From Topomyia yanbarensis (taxonomy: Eukaryota; Arthropoda; Insecta; Diptera; Culicidae): a DNA stretch of 64,000 nucleotides. A program made the translations under genes and the position numbers. Under the pieces are notes generated by a model. The model was not told the DNA's origin, searched no databases, and saw only the letters and a list, made by a program, of their open reading frames with translations. Shown here piece by piece: positions 34,807 through 47,633 of this stretch; position 1 is the first letter of the stretch, and the number at the start of each line of letters is the position of its first letter. The DNA lies in assembly GCF_030247195.1 (NCBI RefSeq), contig NC_080672.1, positions 404,133,037 through 404,197,036 of the forward strand, given 5' to 3'.

Positions 34807-35761
34807 CACGTTAGAATTATTCCGACCGATTCCAAGTTAAAACAAGTAGAACAAAAACTTGAATGTAATCATAACGATCCGGACCAACATCTTCATTCTG
34901 TGGTGCACTCAACTCAATACAAACTCACCCTACCAACCTGTCCTTTCCACCCACATTGCTAATCATTGTGTGTACACGACTCGAACCTATTACCTTTCCA
35001 TTTTCGTGTATGCAAAATTTCAATTTGCGCAGCGCACGACAAACTTTACACATAGCACGGTTGCAAGTTGTGTACGGTTTAACTGTGTACGAGTTGCAGG
35101 TATACCATACCACTTATTGTACTGCACAAACGATATAGTCATGGTGCTGCTCGTTTGAAATGCAAACATTGACCGACTCAAACAGACACGAGACACCACT
35201 ATTTATAATCTCACGGTATTTAATTGAGTAGCTTGGTGCTCACAATTGACGGCTCTGCCCGAAAAAGACTGACTGGGAGTTTTCACGGTTTGTAGTAAAA
35301 AGACGGGAATCCATCCATAAATAAGGAAAATTAGTGGTATTTAACATACTTTTCTATATAAAAATCAAGTTAACAAATTTTCTATTGCGATTAAAGCTAT
35401 GTTCACCTGATAAAACATATTAAGAAATGTTTAAGGGACAACCTTTGATGATTGGTGGGCATATATTGTTAATTAAACCAGAGTGTAAGTGATCTTACTA
35501 CGGAAAGATAGTAAAAACCTGTTTTAATCCACCTAGCGGGGCAATTGTGGCTTTCTCATTTCTCTCGACTATGGCTCGGTGATTGTTTATGTTCAACATA
35601 ATTGTGGAAATGTCCATTACATTCTTAGCACACTTTGCACTTATACAAAATGGCTTGCCAGCCAGGAACTTGATGAGCTACGTGTCGACAGCGAAACACT
35701 TGAAGCAAAAAAATATCATACTTCATTAGGCTAATCAGCATTAGCTTGCTAACTCATTTTG
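34807..35761. other. Gene-free stretch
   Basis: Short open frames on both strands near 34860-35160 overlap each other and lack motifs. Confidence 0.4.
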
Positions 35762-37590
35762 TCATGCGGGGTGGGTGTGTAAGGAGGGCGAAAGTCCCAC
35801 GAACGAACGACTCCCCAGCTTAATTTGGTATGCGTTGTGATATAGTGGTGGTTTAAAGATTATTGGGTTGAGAGGGAGGGGTGGGTATGAGGGTTGGATG
35901 GGGTGGTGATCTGAAGGGTGAATTAAGGGGATTTTAAAGGGAGGGGAGTGAACAGTAGAGGGGGGGGGGGGTAAACCCTCTCTGTATGCCACCAACTACG
36001 CCCCTGTTAAAATCCAGAAACATTATGCTAGTTAAAATAAATTTGACCGGGATTAGGTTGACGTTTTCAGAGTGATTGCATAACCTTTCTATATGAGAAA
36101 GGCAAAAATGTGCCCAAATCCAAATAAAGTGAATTTTCGTCAATTTTTTTCGAGTTTGCATCAAATCTCGACATTTCATGCACCTTAAAGACATTTAGCA
36201 TCAAAAATAAAAATTCTATTTTTAATTTCTCCTATAGTTTATATGGGAAATTTCTGTTTAACCGCATTCTTAAACCCGTAATTCTGGAACCAGAATTCCG
36301 ATCGATACAAAATTCAACAGCAGCCGATGGAAAGGTTGCATCTTTCATTTAAGACTAAGTTTGGGCAAATCGGTCCAGTTATCTCTGAGAAAAATGAGTG
36401 ACATTTTTTGACACATACCCACATACATACACATGCACACGAACTGAGTTGAATGGGATATGACACTCGACCTTCCGGGCCGGGGTTAAGTTGACGTCTT
36501 TCAGAGTGATTACATAACCTTTCTATATGAGAAAGGCAAAAAGGTGCGAATTCGACAAAGTCCCAAAAAGTCGATTTTCATAAAAAAAATTTCGAAATAG
36601 CATAAATTCTCGACGTTTCATGCATTTTAAATATGTTTGGCTTCAAAAATACGAATTCGATTTCTAAAATTTCATGGGGTCCCCCGCTGAAAAGAAATTT
36701 TGAGTTCCGGCTTATATGGGAATTTGATATGTGACAGTGTATATTTCTGGAACCATAATAGCTATCCGTATGAAATTTTATAGATATATGTGGGGATAAT
36801 ATGGCTATCATTTGGGACTAAGTTTGTGAAAATCGGCCTAAGCATTTCCGAGAAAATTATGTGAGTTTGTTAATTTTGAAAGGTAGTCGCTTTTCCCGGG
36901 AACTTCCGGAACCGTCTATGGTGGTCAATGTAGTCAACGAAAATTCGGTTGGCCGTCGGTGTCATAGAATTACAAATTAAAATTGTTTGAGAGACATTTT
37001 AGCGAAACTTTTACCTTTTTTGCTTTCATCGGAGTATCGGTTTGAATCGGAATTTGCTATGTGATGGCCACAACCTGTAAATCCGGACCCGGAAGTAGGA
37101 TCGGGATGAAATTTAATAGCCATTTACAGGGACGTAACACCTTTCATTTGAGACTAAGTTTGGCTATCTCCGAGAAACTTTGAATGGCTGTTAGTGACCT
37201 ACTACAAATCGAAGCAGTTGTGGTCACATTTTGGAAAAATTTTCACCTTTATACATTCATTGCAGAATTTATTAAAATCGACATTTTCTGCGTGATCATC
37301 ACCCTATAATTCCGGAACCGGTAATCTGATCCATTAGAATAGCAGCCTATGGGAATGTTGTACCTTTCATTTAAGACTAAGTTTGTCAAAATCAGTTCAG
37401 CCATCTCTGAAAAAATGAGTGGCATTTTTGGTAACATACACGCACACAGACGCGCATACACACATACATATACACAGACATTTGCCGAACTCGACGATCT
37501 GAATCGAATGGTATATATCACTCGGTCCTCCGGGCCTCCGTTAAAAAGTTGGTTTTCAGAGCAATTGCTATACCTTTCTATTGAGAAAGG
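35762..37590 (-). repeat. Diverged monomers plus C-rich segment (copy B, reverse orientation)
   Basis: Read on the minus strand it has the same order as copy A at 16605-17620: units containing a phrase like GGCTGAACTGATTTTGACAA and AACTTAGTC, then a C-rich segment (35762-36000, with a 12-G run at 35960-35971 on the plus strand). In this copy CTTTCTATATGAGAAAGGCA recurs at 36088 and 36518, and a close variant near 37570. At least four phrase copies lie at irregular spacing of about 220-460 bp. Confidence 0.7.
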
Positions 37591-38450
37591 CAGAACATGA
37601 TTTTTGATTGGACACCACCTCTTAATCATGTCTAAATTAAGTCATTTTTAGCGAAAGTGTTTAAATTCACACCTAGAACAAAAATCTGAGATGATCCATG
37701 TATATTTCCAAACTTTTTCAAAATGTGGAGTAGTGTGCAACGCACAAATATGAGGTTGGTTGAACACTAACCAATCATTTGGGAGATTTCGCTTGGAGAC
37801 TGAGAGCTGAAAAAACAGATTCATTTACGCACCCGATGATTCGTTTTGGGTGTACATATATTTGCAGAGCAACTGATAAAGGCAATCGCTAATAAACACA
37901 GTTGATTCTTCTCAAAATATGTTTAGTGTACAGTTTTTGTGGTAAACTGTGAAACGACATACAAACGAATCAATTGGTGTAACGGAATCGTATACTATTA
38001 AAATGTGAAGTGGTAATTTTGTAACTGAGCGTTAATTTGATTCTAATTTAAAGTGAGAACAATGAGCAAAAATGACCCTCCCAAAAATAATAAAGGAGAT
38101 CAAAAATGCCCAAGCGGAAACACAAATATTGATAGAGAATATTTTTGGTATGCATGGGTAATAGACTCGTTCAATTTTTGACTTTTAGCTCCACCAGGCT
38201 CTACTGATTCCTTTTATGGCCCTTATTAATTGTGCAAATTTTGGTACCGATCGATTATGTCCACGGACCCTCCAAAAATTTCAAAGTTCATATGAAAATT
38301 AGTATGGAAAACCGGTTAAAATTGAAAAAATTAATCACTTAAAATCACTTCATCAATAAATTCATAAGAACATTATATATTTCTAAAGGTATTCTTCAAC
38401 TGAACACATTCGTGGAACATTGTAAGTTTGTGAAAATTCGCTGAGAAAAG
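37591..38450. other. Gene-free stretch
   Basis: No recognised feature up to the hAT target duplication. Confidence 0.4.
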
Positions 38451-39199
38451 TTATTAACCAGGGCCGCCGAGAGGGGAGGGGGAACGTGGTGTTTCCCCCC
38501 GGGCCCAGAGCCCTGTAGGGGGCCCGGACTTTGAACAGAAGGAGTTATTCTGTCAAATATTTTTTCAATAACATTTTATTTGAAAATTCAATTAGAGTTT
38601 CAATGTTGGTATGATTTAATTTCCTCCAATTTCTATTATAAAGTTAATCGTACATTATTACATTATAATGTTTATACTGCATGAAACTAATCAAAGGAAA
38701 ACTTTGAAACTTTGAACTCAAAAACGATTTTAACGCGCAGTGGTCAAAAAAACACGATCTTTTTTGTGAATTGTCTTTTAAAAGACTGAAATTTACTTTC
38801 TATTTCATAATTTACAACAATTATACCATAATTTTGACCAACTATTTAAAAAATTAAGTTAGTTAAAGTTGAAAGTTCTGGACTCTCGAAATTGATTTTG
38901 ATTCGTATTTTACTAATTAATTCTAAACTTTGAATCTGTGTATGGGTTTCACGAAAACAGTTTTTTTTAATGATTAGTACAATCGCGATTTTTTTATTTT
39001 TTGAAGACGACATGTGATTTCTATTTCTACTTATTTCAATCCGAAGTGGCTGCTAAATGAATCACAAAATAATGTATTAGAAATAAGAAAAAAACTCAGC
39101 AACCTTCTTTTGGAAAGCTCGACTGGTCAAATACGATTTGTGAAACTAATTCTGAATAACTCCACAAATCAAAAAAGAACATGAAAATCCACGAAGAAA

Positions 39200-40930
39200 T
39201 CCACAGTAATTTTTCGTATTTTTGTTTAAATACGAGAACCCGACAGTTTTTGCCATTTTTAACAAGCTTTCTCAATTTAAATGCATTTTTTCTTTTGTTT
39301 CATATTTGCTTTTTTGTTTCTTTTTCCATTTCATCCAAGTTTTGTATTCTTTCTATTTTCTTCATTCAATCTTATTTCACTTTTTTTAATATTTTGCTCC
39401 ATATTTTTCTTTTTCTATTTTTACCATTTCTGTGTCTTTCTTAAAATTTGTCCCATTTTTTGCATTTGTCTCAATTTTTCAATTGGATTCATCTTTTCAT
39501 GTTTTTTTTTCCATTTTTGCTTTTTATCTATCATTCCATTCGTTTCTTTATTTAACTCACCTTTTATTTTCTATTATTTCTTTGCATTTTTTCATATCTT
39601 TGAATAAACTTATTGTAGTATTTCTGTATCCTCCTTTTTTCCATATTTTTCATTATAGGTTTCTCTCATTTGCTTTTTTTTCTTTCTATTTTTTTGTTTC
39701 ATTTTTTCGTGTTGTGAAATTTTTTGTTCTCCATTTATCAGTTTTTAAATTTATGCTTTTCTTTTGTATGGATTTTTTCAATATTCACCCATCTTTGTTT
39801 ATTGGTATGTTCCATTACACTTAGCATTTTCTTTTTTTACACATTTAAACAATTTTGAAATTCATATTTTCTATTTTGTTACACTTTTTGTGGATATTTT
39901 TTCTTATTACTTTATTTTGATCTTTTTGTGTTTTGTGCATGTTTTCGGTTTTCCATTTCATCAAAATTTATTTTTTCCGCTTTTATTTTTTAAAGATTTA
40001 TTTATTTTTAAAATTTTCTCTTGTTTTTCTTCACGATAATATTCCTGTTTTTTTCAATTTCTTCTAGGATTTTCATTTCTACCCATTCAAGCAATTTGGA
40101 TTTTACATGTTTTCTATGATTTCACTATTGTCTGTTTTGGGCTATTTCCACTTGTTGCTGTTTTCTATTTTTTCTTCAATCTATTTCCATTTATTTTTAT
40201 TTTTAATGCTTCTTTGAGCGTTTTTTTGGATTTTTCAGTTATTTTTTTCATTACATTCTTGTACTTTATCATTTCTTCTGTTTTAAAAATTTTTTAACAT
40301 TTTCTTATTTCGCTATTCTCATCCATTTTGTTCATTTCTATATTTGTTATTGTAGTCTTGTTTTTATATTTTTGCTGTATTCATTTTTCTTCTTTTTTAA
40401 TTTTTAATGTTTTCCATGTCCATAATGTTTTAGTTTTATTTTCGTTATTTGCCCGTTTATCACTATTTTACCCATTTTGCAATATTTTTCTATTTCTGCA
40501 ATGCTTTTCAAATTTTCTTTCTCATTTCCTCCGTTTAATTTGATTGTTTTTATTATGCATCCGGTTTTATTTTGCTATTTATTCGAATTGTTTTCACATA
40601 TGCAAGATGTACATTTAAATTTTTACATTGTCTTAATTTTGTCCTATTTCTGTTGTTTCTCCGTTTTGGATCTTTTTCTTTATTTGATATTGGCAGGTTT
40701 TAACTATTTGCATATTTTTAATCTTTTTCCATTATTTTAATGTCATTTTGCAGCTTTTTTCTTTTGTTTCATTGTATCTATTTATTAGTTTTTCCTCGTT
40801 TGTTCCTTTTGTTATTTTTCTCTCTTTAAATTCTATTTACATTATATGTTCTTTTTGTTTTTATTAAAATTTATTAAAATTTTCATTTTGCTACTGTTTT
40901 CGCAATTTCTGCAAAGTTTTAATTATGAGT
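39200..40930 (+). repeat. 1.7-kb T-rich, purine-poor low-complexity core
   Basis: Long runs built on TTTTTCATTTT and TTTCTATTTT, with A and especially G strongly under-represented on this strand. The open frames it contains (Phe-rich, up to 130 codons) only reflect lack of stop codons. A similar core lies in the related element at 52960-54440. Confidence 0.85.
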
Positions 40931-41198
40931 TCTTCAATAATATTGCACCAAATATATAAATAAAAAACTTGCGATAATCACCTGAATCAGTTTTCTCTGA
41001 AACCAAAAAAAATCAGCTATGCTACCGAACAAATGAGAAGTTGTATTTTCAGAGACTGGCAATGTTGTAGCGCACCGAATTGACCGAATGCGTTGATGTT
41101 TAACGAATTCTAGGTGAAACCAGACAAAGATTCGAAAAAATCCATGCAATTGATGTGACATTTTCATTGCGACCGAGTCCGTCAACAAGGCAATTTAT

Positions 41199-41422
41199 GT
41201 GAAAAAGTGCATGAAAATAACGTCTTTCATGAAGCAACACGATTATTCCACGCTATTTTGCCCGATTTTGGAATACTGCCATTACGGAAAAAGGACACGT
41301 AGTGGTATAACGCCTACAAGGATCTGGTGGCACCCAAGGACAAGAACTCTCCCAACACACCAGATCTCGGCCCTATCGAGGAATATAGGTCCATCATCAA
41401 TCGGAACCTGAAGAAGACTTAA
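41199..41422 (+). pseudogene. C-terminal relic of an ITm/mariner transposase
   Basis: Two frames are needed. The first (41199 on) has KQHDYSTLF..CHYGK, resembling the region of the second catalytic Asp in mosquito ITm transposases, though that Asp is lost. The second, 41312-41422, has DLVAPKDKNSPNTPDLGPIE, then EYRSIINRNLKKT and a TAA. The PNTPDL.PIEEY motif carries the third acidic residue. The N-terminal half and terminal repeats are not visible, so this is a dead fragment nested in the hAT-type element. Confidence 0.75.
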
Positions 41423-41589
41423 AACTGTCAAAGTAAACTGTACGTGGCGAACAAATGGGACGAGGTGGTTGTACAGAATTTGATGGCAGTAATAAAATGA
41501 CGCACAACGAAAGCATAGCTGAATATTTTTCTGTATTTTCTGCTATTTGACCTCAATCATTGTTGTTTGACAAAACTTTGATTATAAAC

Positions 41590-41830
41590 GACGCCGGTGG
41601 TTAAGTGGTAAACGTGACCGCTGCTCAGTCCAGTGGGTCTGGCTTCTATCCCAACCGAGGTCGTTAGGATGTTCTGAGGTGAAAACTCTGTGTCACGTAT
41701 TTATTCACAAGGGAAGTAGAGTCGTTGGTCCCGGTGTAGATGAACCGATATCTGGTTTTGGAGTCACCTCTCTGGTGTCAGTGATAGGCACACAGTGCGG
41801 ACAGAGACCGACCGAAAATAAACCAAAAAA
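41590..41830 (+). mobile_element. tRNA-derived SINE
   Basis: The head has a box A-like GGTTAAGTGGTAAACG (about 41599) and a box B-like GGTCTGGCTTCTATCCC (about 41636), with the spacing of a tRNA gene, followed by an unrelated body and an A-rich end. It is a pol III-type SINE nested in the hAT-type element. Confidence 0.6.
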
Positions 41831-42228
41831 ATTGACCGCACTACCCTTTGAAATGATAAAAGTCATTGAAATTAACAGCACTATTCTCCTATAGTTCACC
41901 ATGAAATACATAGCTGATATTTATTTTTCAGATTTGGAGTTTAACAGTTTCTGTGTTCGAAAAATCTACAATGATGGAGGGGGCCCTTATGCTAGATCCC
42001 CCGGGCCCGTAATTTCTCTCTACAGCCCTGTTATTAACTAAAGAAGTAGCATGACTTCAAAACAAGTGGATTTTATTATTAATCAAATCAACCCTGTTTG
42101 ACCCTATTGGCCACATAATGGTTTTCCGGAAAATCTGAAACATCCGTGCAGCTGGTCAATTAATGTACCTTGTACTAGAGCTTTAAGATATTTTCGAAAA
42201 CGTGTAAGGGCATAATAGCTGTTTTAAA

Positions 42229-42508
42229 GGCATTTAATAAGCAAGGGACTGGAAGGTTAAGTATATTTTTCAATATTAAGAGCCATAGTACACAAGGGAG
42301 AACAAGGAGTTGAAGGAAGAAAGTTTAGAAAGCGTGGAAAGGGTCATATGAGCATTCTTAGAGTGTCCCGGCGACTTGACCCTTTGTCTGCTACCGCAGG
42401 AATCAGGATCTTTTGGCATTAGAAATGCGAATCACCTGAGTCTGCGGCATGTCCGGACGAGCGTAAAGTAACATTGTACTTCATGCTGTCGGGACCGTCC
42501 TTCGAACA
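42229..42508 (+). mobile_element. Foldback MITE family G, copy 1 (right arm missing)
   Basis: Starts GGCATTTAATAAGCAAGGGA and matches the left arm and centre of the copies at 59345-59719 and 62357-62718 (AAGGGACTGGAAGGT, CAATATTAAGAGCCATAG, GGCGACTT, CTTTTGGCATT). The match ends within the centre, so the right arm is lost. Confidence 0.75.
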
Positions 42509-42584
42509 ACACATCTTCGTATCGCACCTTTATGCGCTAAGATGGCCAGTAAATTGGAAAGTGTTTCAACTCCAATTCAATCTA

Positions 42585-42740
42585 TCTAACGTCACAAACG
42601 AGTTAGATGTCTCTTCGGCTATTCTGATGCATTTATTTATCCTATGCAGTGTCATCAGTTTTTCAATCCTGTCGAAAAGCCATTTTCAAGCATTTTCTAT
42701 CACTACAGTTTGTTTCGTTTCACTGAATGTATTCTAAAAA
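42585..42740 (-). pseudogene. Short RTE-type RT fragment
   Basis: Homologous by eye to 57231-57370: both contain ATCTAACGTCACAAACGAG and a following segment ending before a T-rich block. The larger copy carries recognisable RTE reverse-transcriptase residues on the minus strand. This fragment is decayed beyond reading. Confidence 0.5.
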
Positions 42741-44856
42741 TAAATTTTTTTTATGCCGTGTATATAATATGGGGCGTGGATAACAACGTTGTAACAAGTG
42801 TCACATGCCAGAATAAGACGAACACGGACCAATCATGGCGCAGATAATTACTACTTTCACAAAATACATTAATCTCGTTATTTAAAGTAGTCGTATATGT
42901 AGCAGAATCAAATATAATATACGTGCACGTATTTCCGATCATATAGTGCAAAAATAAAGTGATTTCGTTCATCACAATGGAAGTTATTTGCATTTCAAAA
43001 ATGGGAAAATAACTCAGAAGAAACTTTTCAAACCGGCCCACCGTATTGAAATGTTAGAACTATTTTACTTCAAACCACCCACCGAAAAACTCCTATAAAT
43101 GACAGTTATGAATCGTCCACCGTGATCAAGATCAAATGAATCTTCGACCAGCTGTACCAACAAGTCATCCTCACATTCGAAAGTAGAAACATCTATACCA
43201 GCTGTCCCCTAAGACACTCGATCCAATGATTAATAATCATGAGATTCAATGAGCAAAGAGCCAGCATTCGCTTGAATCTCCCACACTTACCCGTCACTGA
43301 AGAGTACACTCCCTTAGGCTCATCACCAAAGCCCAAAGAACTTTGAATCATCGAATCGATCTAAAACTATAAACAAAGTCAAATGATTGGGTGTTTTTTA
43401 GAGCGTTCCATTTTACAAATGTCCTGAAAACGGTGAAATTCTCGTGTTTGAGCGCAACGAAAACTCGAATCGAGTGCCTCAATTGTTGGCCTAACATTTG
43501 ACCCAATGCGTTGAACAAAGATGGCAGACGCTGTTCTAACCAACGGAGTCATACCGCCTAAAGTTCTAAGAGAGTTCTTCTGGAATATAGAACGTTGAGC
43601 ACAACGCAACTCTCAAATTTTTTTTAAATTTTATGATTTTTAACAGTTTTATTGTTATGCATAGATATGATCTGTACGTATCCTTTATTCGACTCAAATA
43701 ACTCTTGCATGTGGATCATTTGGATTGGTTTGGATAACCTGCTGACAACGCGACTGACTTCATCCGTGTAATGATAGAGGCCCAAAATAATCAATCGACC
43801 TCTGTATGGAGGAAACTCAACCGAAAGCACGTCAGAACTCTAGTTATTCTCACCTCGGAGATGATTACCAGCTTCTGGGATGGGATAGACAGAAAACTTA
43901 GAGATTTTTGTTTGTTGTTCTGTTGATGCTGGTTGAATTTATGTTTATATGAAATCAAAAAACGATAAAATATTATAACAAATTCTTTTAAAATGAACAT
44001 ACATATTTCATTCACCAACAACTGTGCAAAGATGAATCCATGAAAGCATCAGAACCGAACTGGGTATTGATTTTTAAATTCGAAATAAATCTCAGCTTTC
44101 TCGTTGGAAACGGATTCGAAAGGAGACCGAATGACCAACTATAGCACAGTAGTATATATGCAGCTGCCAGTGCTTTAACAAGGTTCCTATCACATACGGA
44201 TAGATTCGTCGTTGTCCTGCCTGCCTGCTGAGTGATGATGGAACTGATTGAGACTGAATCTGATAAAGGATCACCGAGAGAACGTTACATTTGAACTCGA
44301 ACTTTGTCTTCAACCTCTATTTGAGCAAAAACAAGGGCAGTTCGATACTGGGATGTGATGTGAGTGTGTGCTCCGGGCGGTCATAAAACGCGTAGAACGG
44401 AGCTAGGAAAACATCTTTATGCAACAGTTTTTTTTTCGTTTCCTGGAACTCGTTACCCAGTTGATAATCTTGAAAGTGCAGGAAAAGAAGTACAGAAAGA
44501 CGTCGAAACGAATAGGTGTAGTTATTCTGTATCTTGAACCGGAAGCATCCTTTAGAATTCGAATTTTAGGGACGCTTAAAAATTAAATGCTAAAACATTT
44601 CATGCCAGTTTGACACGCAGTGCAAAAACTCATTTTCTGGACTGCAAATTTCCTATGCGCACGTGCTAGTATATTTTCATAATTTATGTCTGCAAGCTAA
44701 ATCTTATTCAATTAAATTACCTGACCTATTTCAATGCAATAGCGTAACGAAGCCAGGGGTTCCTCATTTTATATTCATATTGAAAAAAAAACAATTATCA
44801 AGGTCCATTGGAATCAACGCATACAATGTTGACTGTTTTGGGAGGCGCCGAGGTCA
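42741..44856. other. Gene-free stretch
   Basis: An unrecognised 68-codon minus-strand frame at 43624-43830 (MLSVEFPPYRGRLIILGLYH...) reads like a protein fragment preceded by a possible splice acceptor, but I cannot name it. The rest shows nothing. Confidence 0.35.
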
Positions 44857-46927
44857 CCAGGCGGCAGGCCCGTAGCCAGGATTTTGCTTCGGGAGGGGCT
44901 TGAAAATTATTGAATAAATGTGTAAATTATTATCTGATGACTTGAGATAGTCATCGGAAACTGAACGTAATTATGAAAAGTTATTAGTGAAAACAATTCC
45001 AAAACTAAGACAATAGACACTAAAAAAACCCTAAAAATATGTTGTCTGTTACAAGAAAGGCTATCGACTAATTAAATTTGATTATTATTAATTTACAAGT
45101 TAGAAATTTCTCTAGTTACAAAAATGAATATTCAAGAGTTCAAAGTATTTAGGGCTGCTTGAAAATACTACGCATTCTAGACTAGTTTACAAGGTGTAGA
45201 AGAAGCAAAATGGAATGAGTAGAAAAATATCCAAAAACCCGTCTCACGAAACTTTACACGCATTTGCTAATCAGGAGAACGAAACAAACGTCAAGGTTGT
45301 CTCCATGGATAGGAATATATCAGTGTGAAAACCAAGTTTAAATTTGCTTCAAATCTTCTGATAAGGCTGGCGATTTGTAGATGCGGAAAATAGGTTCAAC
45401 TCCTATTTTCATGATCGGGCGTCTTGCTACTATTACTAGTTATGTGACTTCATCCGAAGTTTACGTTAACTCAACTTTGTGAATTTTTTTATTTAAATGA
45501 TACTGATCATGTCGTAATCATAACAACCCTGAGAAAAACACATGTTTTTTCATTTGACTCTCGTGGGGAATGGGTTGAAGACTATCTTCGACAATATTAT
45601 CAGGCAACTGAGAATAACTATCTATTTATCTATTTGAGTAGATTCTTCTGAGATACTTTTTATATCATTGGACTTGCGAATTAAAAATATCGTAGAATGA
45701 TTTTCCTAGATCACTGAAACTATAGTAAAAGTCAAAATGTAAAGTGAATGCAAAAAACTACTGATTTCACTACAAATCAAGAATAAGAACCTTAGCTCTA
45801 TTGACTTTCAGCAATCTTGCAAAACCGTTGGAACTTGAGAAGATTACCTAGATTAAGTAAATATTATAATTGAACATTTGAAGGTTTTATTTCGGAATTT
45901 ATGGGTTTTTGGACAATGTAAAATATATATTTCAATGATTTAATCTACTAATGGAATCTACCCAGAATTTAAGCAACTGAGCGAAACTGCTAAGAACTTG
46001 TTCACTAATCCAAAGAAAACTACTTAGCACTGATTAGTGAATGCTTCTAATTTACGTAAAATTTGGTAAATATAACATTGATGACACCACCAAAATAACT
46101 AGAAACTATAACGATAGGTGAGCTTAATAATTTCAACATCACTTGCTTCCGACACATGGGAGAGAACACATCGCACTTACGTCTAATTTGCCAAAGAGGC
46201 TTTGTCTGTTTTTAAATTACAGCAAATTGTCCGTTTCCTGTGAAACTTTTGTAAAACTTTTTGTGAATTTGTTAAACAAATATGTGGACGCTAATCTGCT
46301 CAGTAATTGGTTCGTTTTTGAATAAAAATACTTAGCTCTTGATTTTTTTACAATCATCATCAAGATTGGAAGAGATATATGACTTCTTGAAGAATGTTGT
46401 AATGTTTGTTTGATTACAGGTTTGTTTAACCACTATTTGTAAAAAAGTTTCAATTAAAGTTTGTTGCACCTAACGCATCAAAGTTGTACGGATAACAAAG
46501 ACGAAATGTAAGATCAGAGCGCAATTCCGAAAGCACTGTTCAGAGTATAGAAAAGATAGAAGAGTGATCTTGAGTCGATTTCGATTGGTTGTTTTTTTGA
46601 CATTAAAAATGTCTTACTCCACTATCTGGGGCTAGGTGTCATTCTAAAATCTAAACTATCTCCCATGTAACGAAACTATGTAAGGTTTGCACGCTTATAA
46701 CTCCGATATTACTTGATGGATTTTAATCATTCATACACCAACCGATTCAGAAACACCTAACTTAAATATTGGTAATAATTTAATATCTCCCCAATAAAAG
46801 TAGACTTTTGGAAATTGATAAAATTAAAAAGTTCACGAAAACGGGAAAATTACCATTCGTGAGGCAGATTTCTCAGACACAGCCGTCCATAGAGGGCACC
46901 TTATTGGCTCAATCACACACGAAAAGT

Positions 46928-46964
46928 CATAAATAGAAGCGACGCATGTCCGTTTAAATCAGTT
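46928..46964 (+). promoter_or_regulatory. Promoter-like module 1 inside the hAT-type element
   Basis: CATAAATA at 46928-46935 and TCAGTT at 46959-46964. The +1 A at 46961 is 33 nt from the first base of the TATA-like site. It is a diverged duplicate of module 2, with GCGACGC and GTTTAAATCAGTT shared. Confidence 0.45.
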
Positions 46965-47086
46965 GTTGCTCTTATCCCATGCGAGCAACATCGTCTCCGG
47001 GCGATGCAATAAGCGCTATCGATTTTCGGCAACGTTGGCATTTGCACACACTCGCACCTAAGTGACTAAACCATATACGGTTAGTT

Positions 47087-47123
47087 TATAAATAGAGGTG
47101 ACGCGTACACGTTTGAATCAGTT
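47087..47123 (+). promoter_or_regulatory. Promoter-like module 2 inside the hAT-type element
   Basis: TATAAATA at 47087-47094 and TCAGTT at 47118-47123, with the same 33-nt spacing as module 1. A 64-codon open frame starts 12 nt after the motif at 47132, but it has no recognisable domain. Confidence 0.5.
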
Positions 47124-47488
47124 TTTTTCTTATGTCGAACGGGTTTCGGCAGCGGTGGCCGTGTGCGGATTTTTCGGGTACCAGCACGGTGTCACAGAAT
47201 GATTTGCAAAGTGGGTGGACGGGGTGGTTTGGATTTAATTCAATACGGTGTGTGCTGCTTAAGAGTGTAGCGTTTGAAAAAAATATATTTATTTGTTATG
47301 CATGCGTGTGCGTTGTAACTTGTTAATCCATGTTTACGGCGCTTTGTAGCTGCGTAGGGTAAAGAGCCTATTGGTTTTCATATGTTTCATATTTCGGTTA
47401 TATGTTTTTTTTATCAGTAAGGCATCTGACAACGTGCTTCCGTAGTTAATGCACTGTTCAGCAGCGTAATATTTTATGTAGGAGAGTG

Positions 47489-47633
47489 CACTCAGGTTTT
47501 TACGCGTTTTTTTTGCGCGGTATTTTTTACGCGGATTTTGAAATTTACGCGGTTTTCATTTACGCATTTTTTTAAATTAACGTGGTTTTCATTTACGCGG
47601 CCTGTATTCCCTGCGTAAAAAAAAACTTGAGTG
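47489..47633. repeat. 145-bp foldback built of 15-bp TTTACGCGG units
   Basis: The outer ends are inverted (CACTCAGGTTTTTACGC and CACTCAAGTTTTTTTTT). Inside, TTTACGCGGTTTTCA-type units recur with a period close to 15 bp. Non-coding. Confidence 0.7.

Larger units (their letters stand above)
38459..42030. mobile_element. 3,572-bp hAT-type element with perfect 8-bp TSD and T-rich core
   Basis: TTATTAAC flanks both ends (38451-38458 and 42031-42038). The left terminus reads CAGGGCCGCCGAGAG and the right, in reverse, CAGGGCTGTAGAGAGAAA. Both subterminal regions hold GC-rich CCCCCCGGGCCC/GGGGGCCCGG blocks. No transposase is visible. The interior holds a T-rich core (39200-40930), a nested ITm/mariner relic (41199-41422) and a SINE (41590-41830). 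It is thus a large non-autonomous element or a fully decayed one. Confidence 0.9.

Noticed and set aside
39181..40740. A series of Phe/Leu-rich open frames that resemble membrane proteins
   Set aside because: They lie in overlapping phases inside a T-rich, purine-poor tract where stop codons are rare. Composition alone explains them. The same holds at 52989-54198.
43624..43830. 68-codon minus-strand frame beginning MLSVEFPPYRGR
   Set aside because: It reads like a real protein fragment, but I could not link it to a family or to neighbouring exons, so I only mention it in the gene-free entry.
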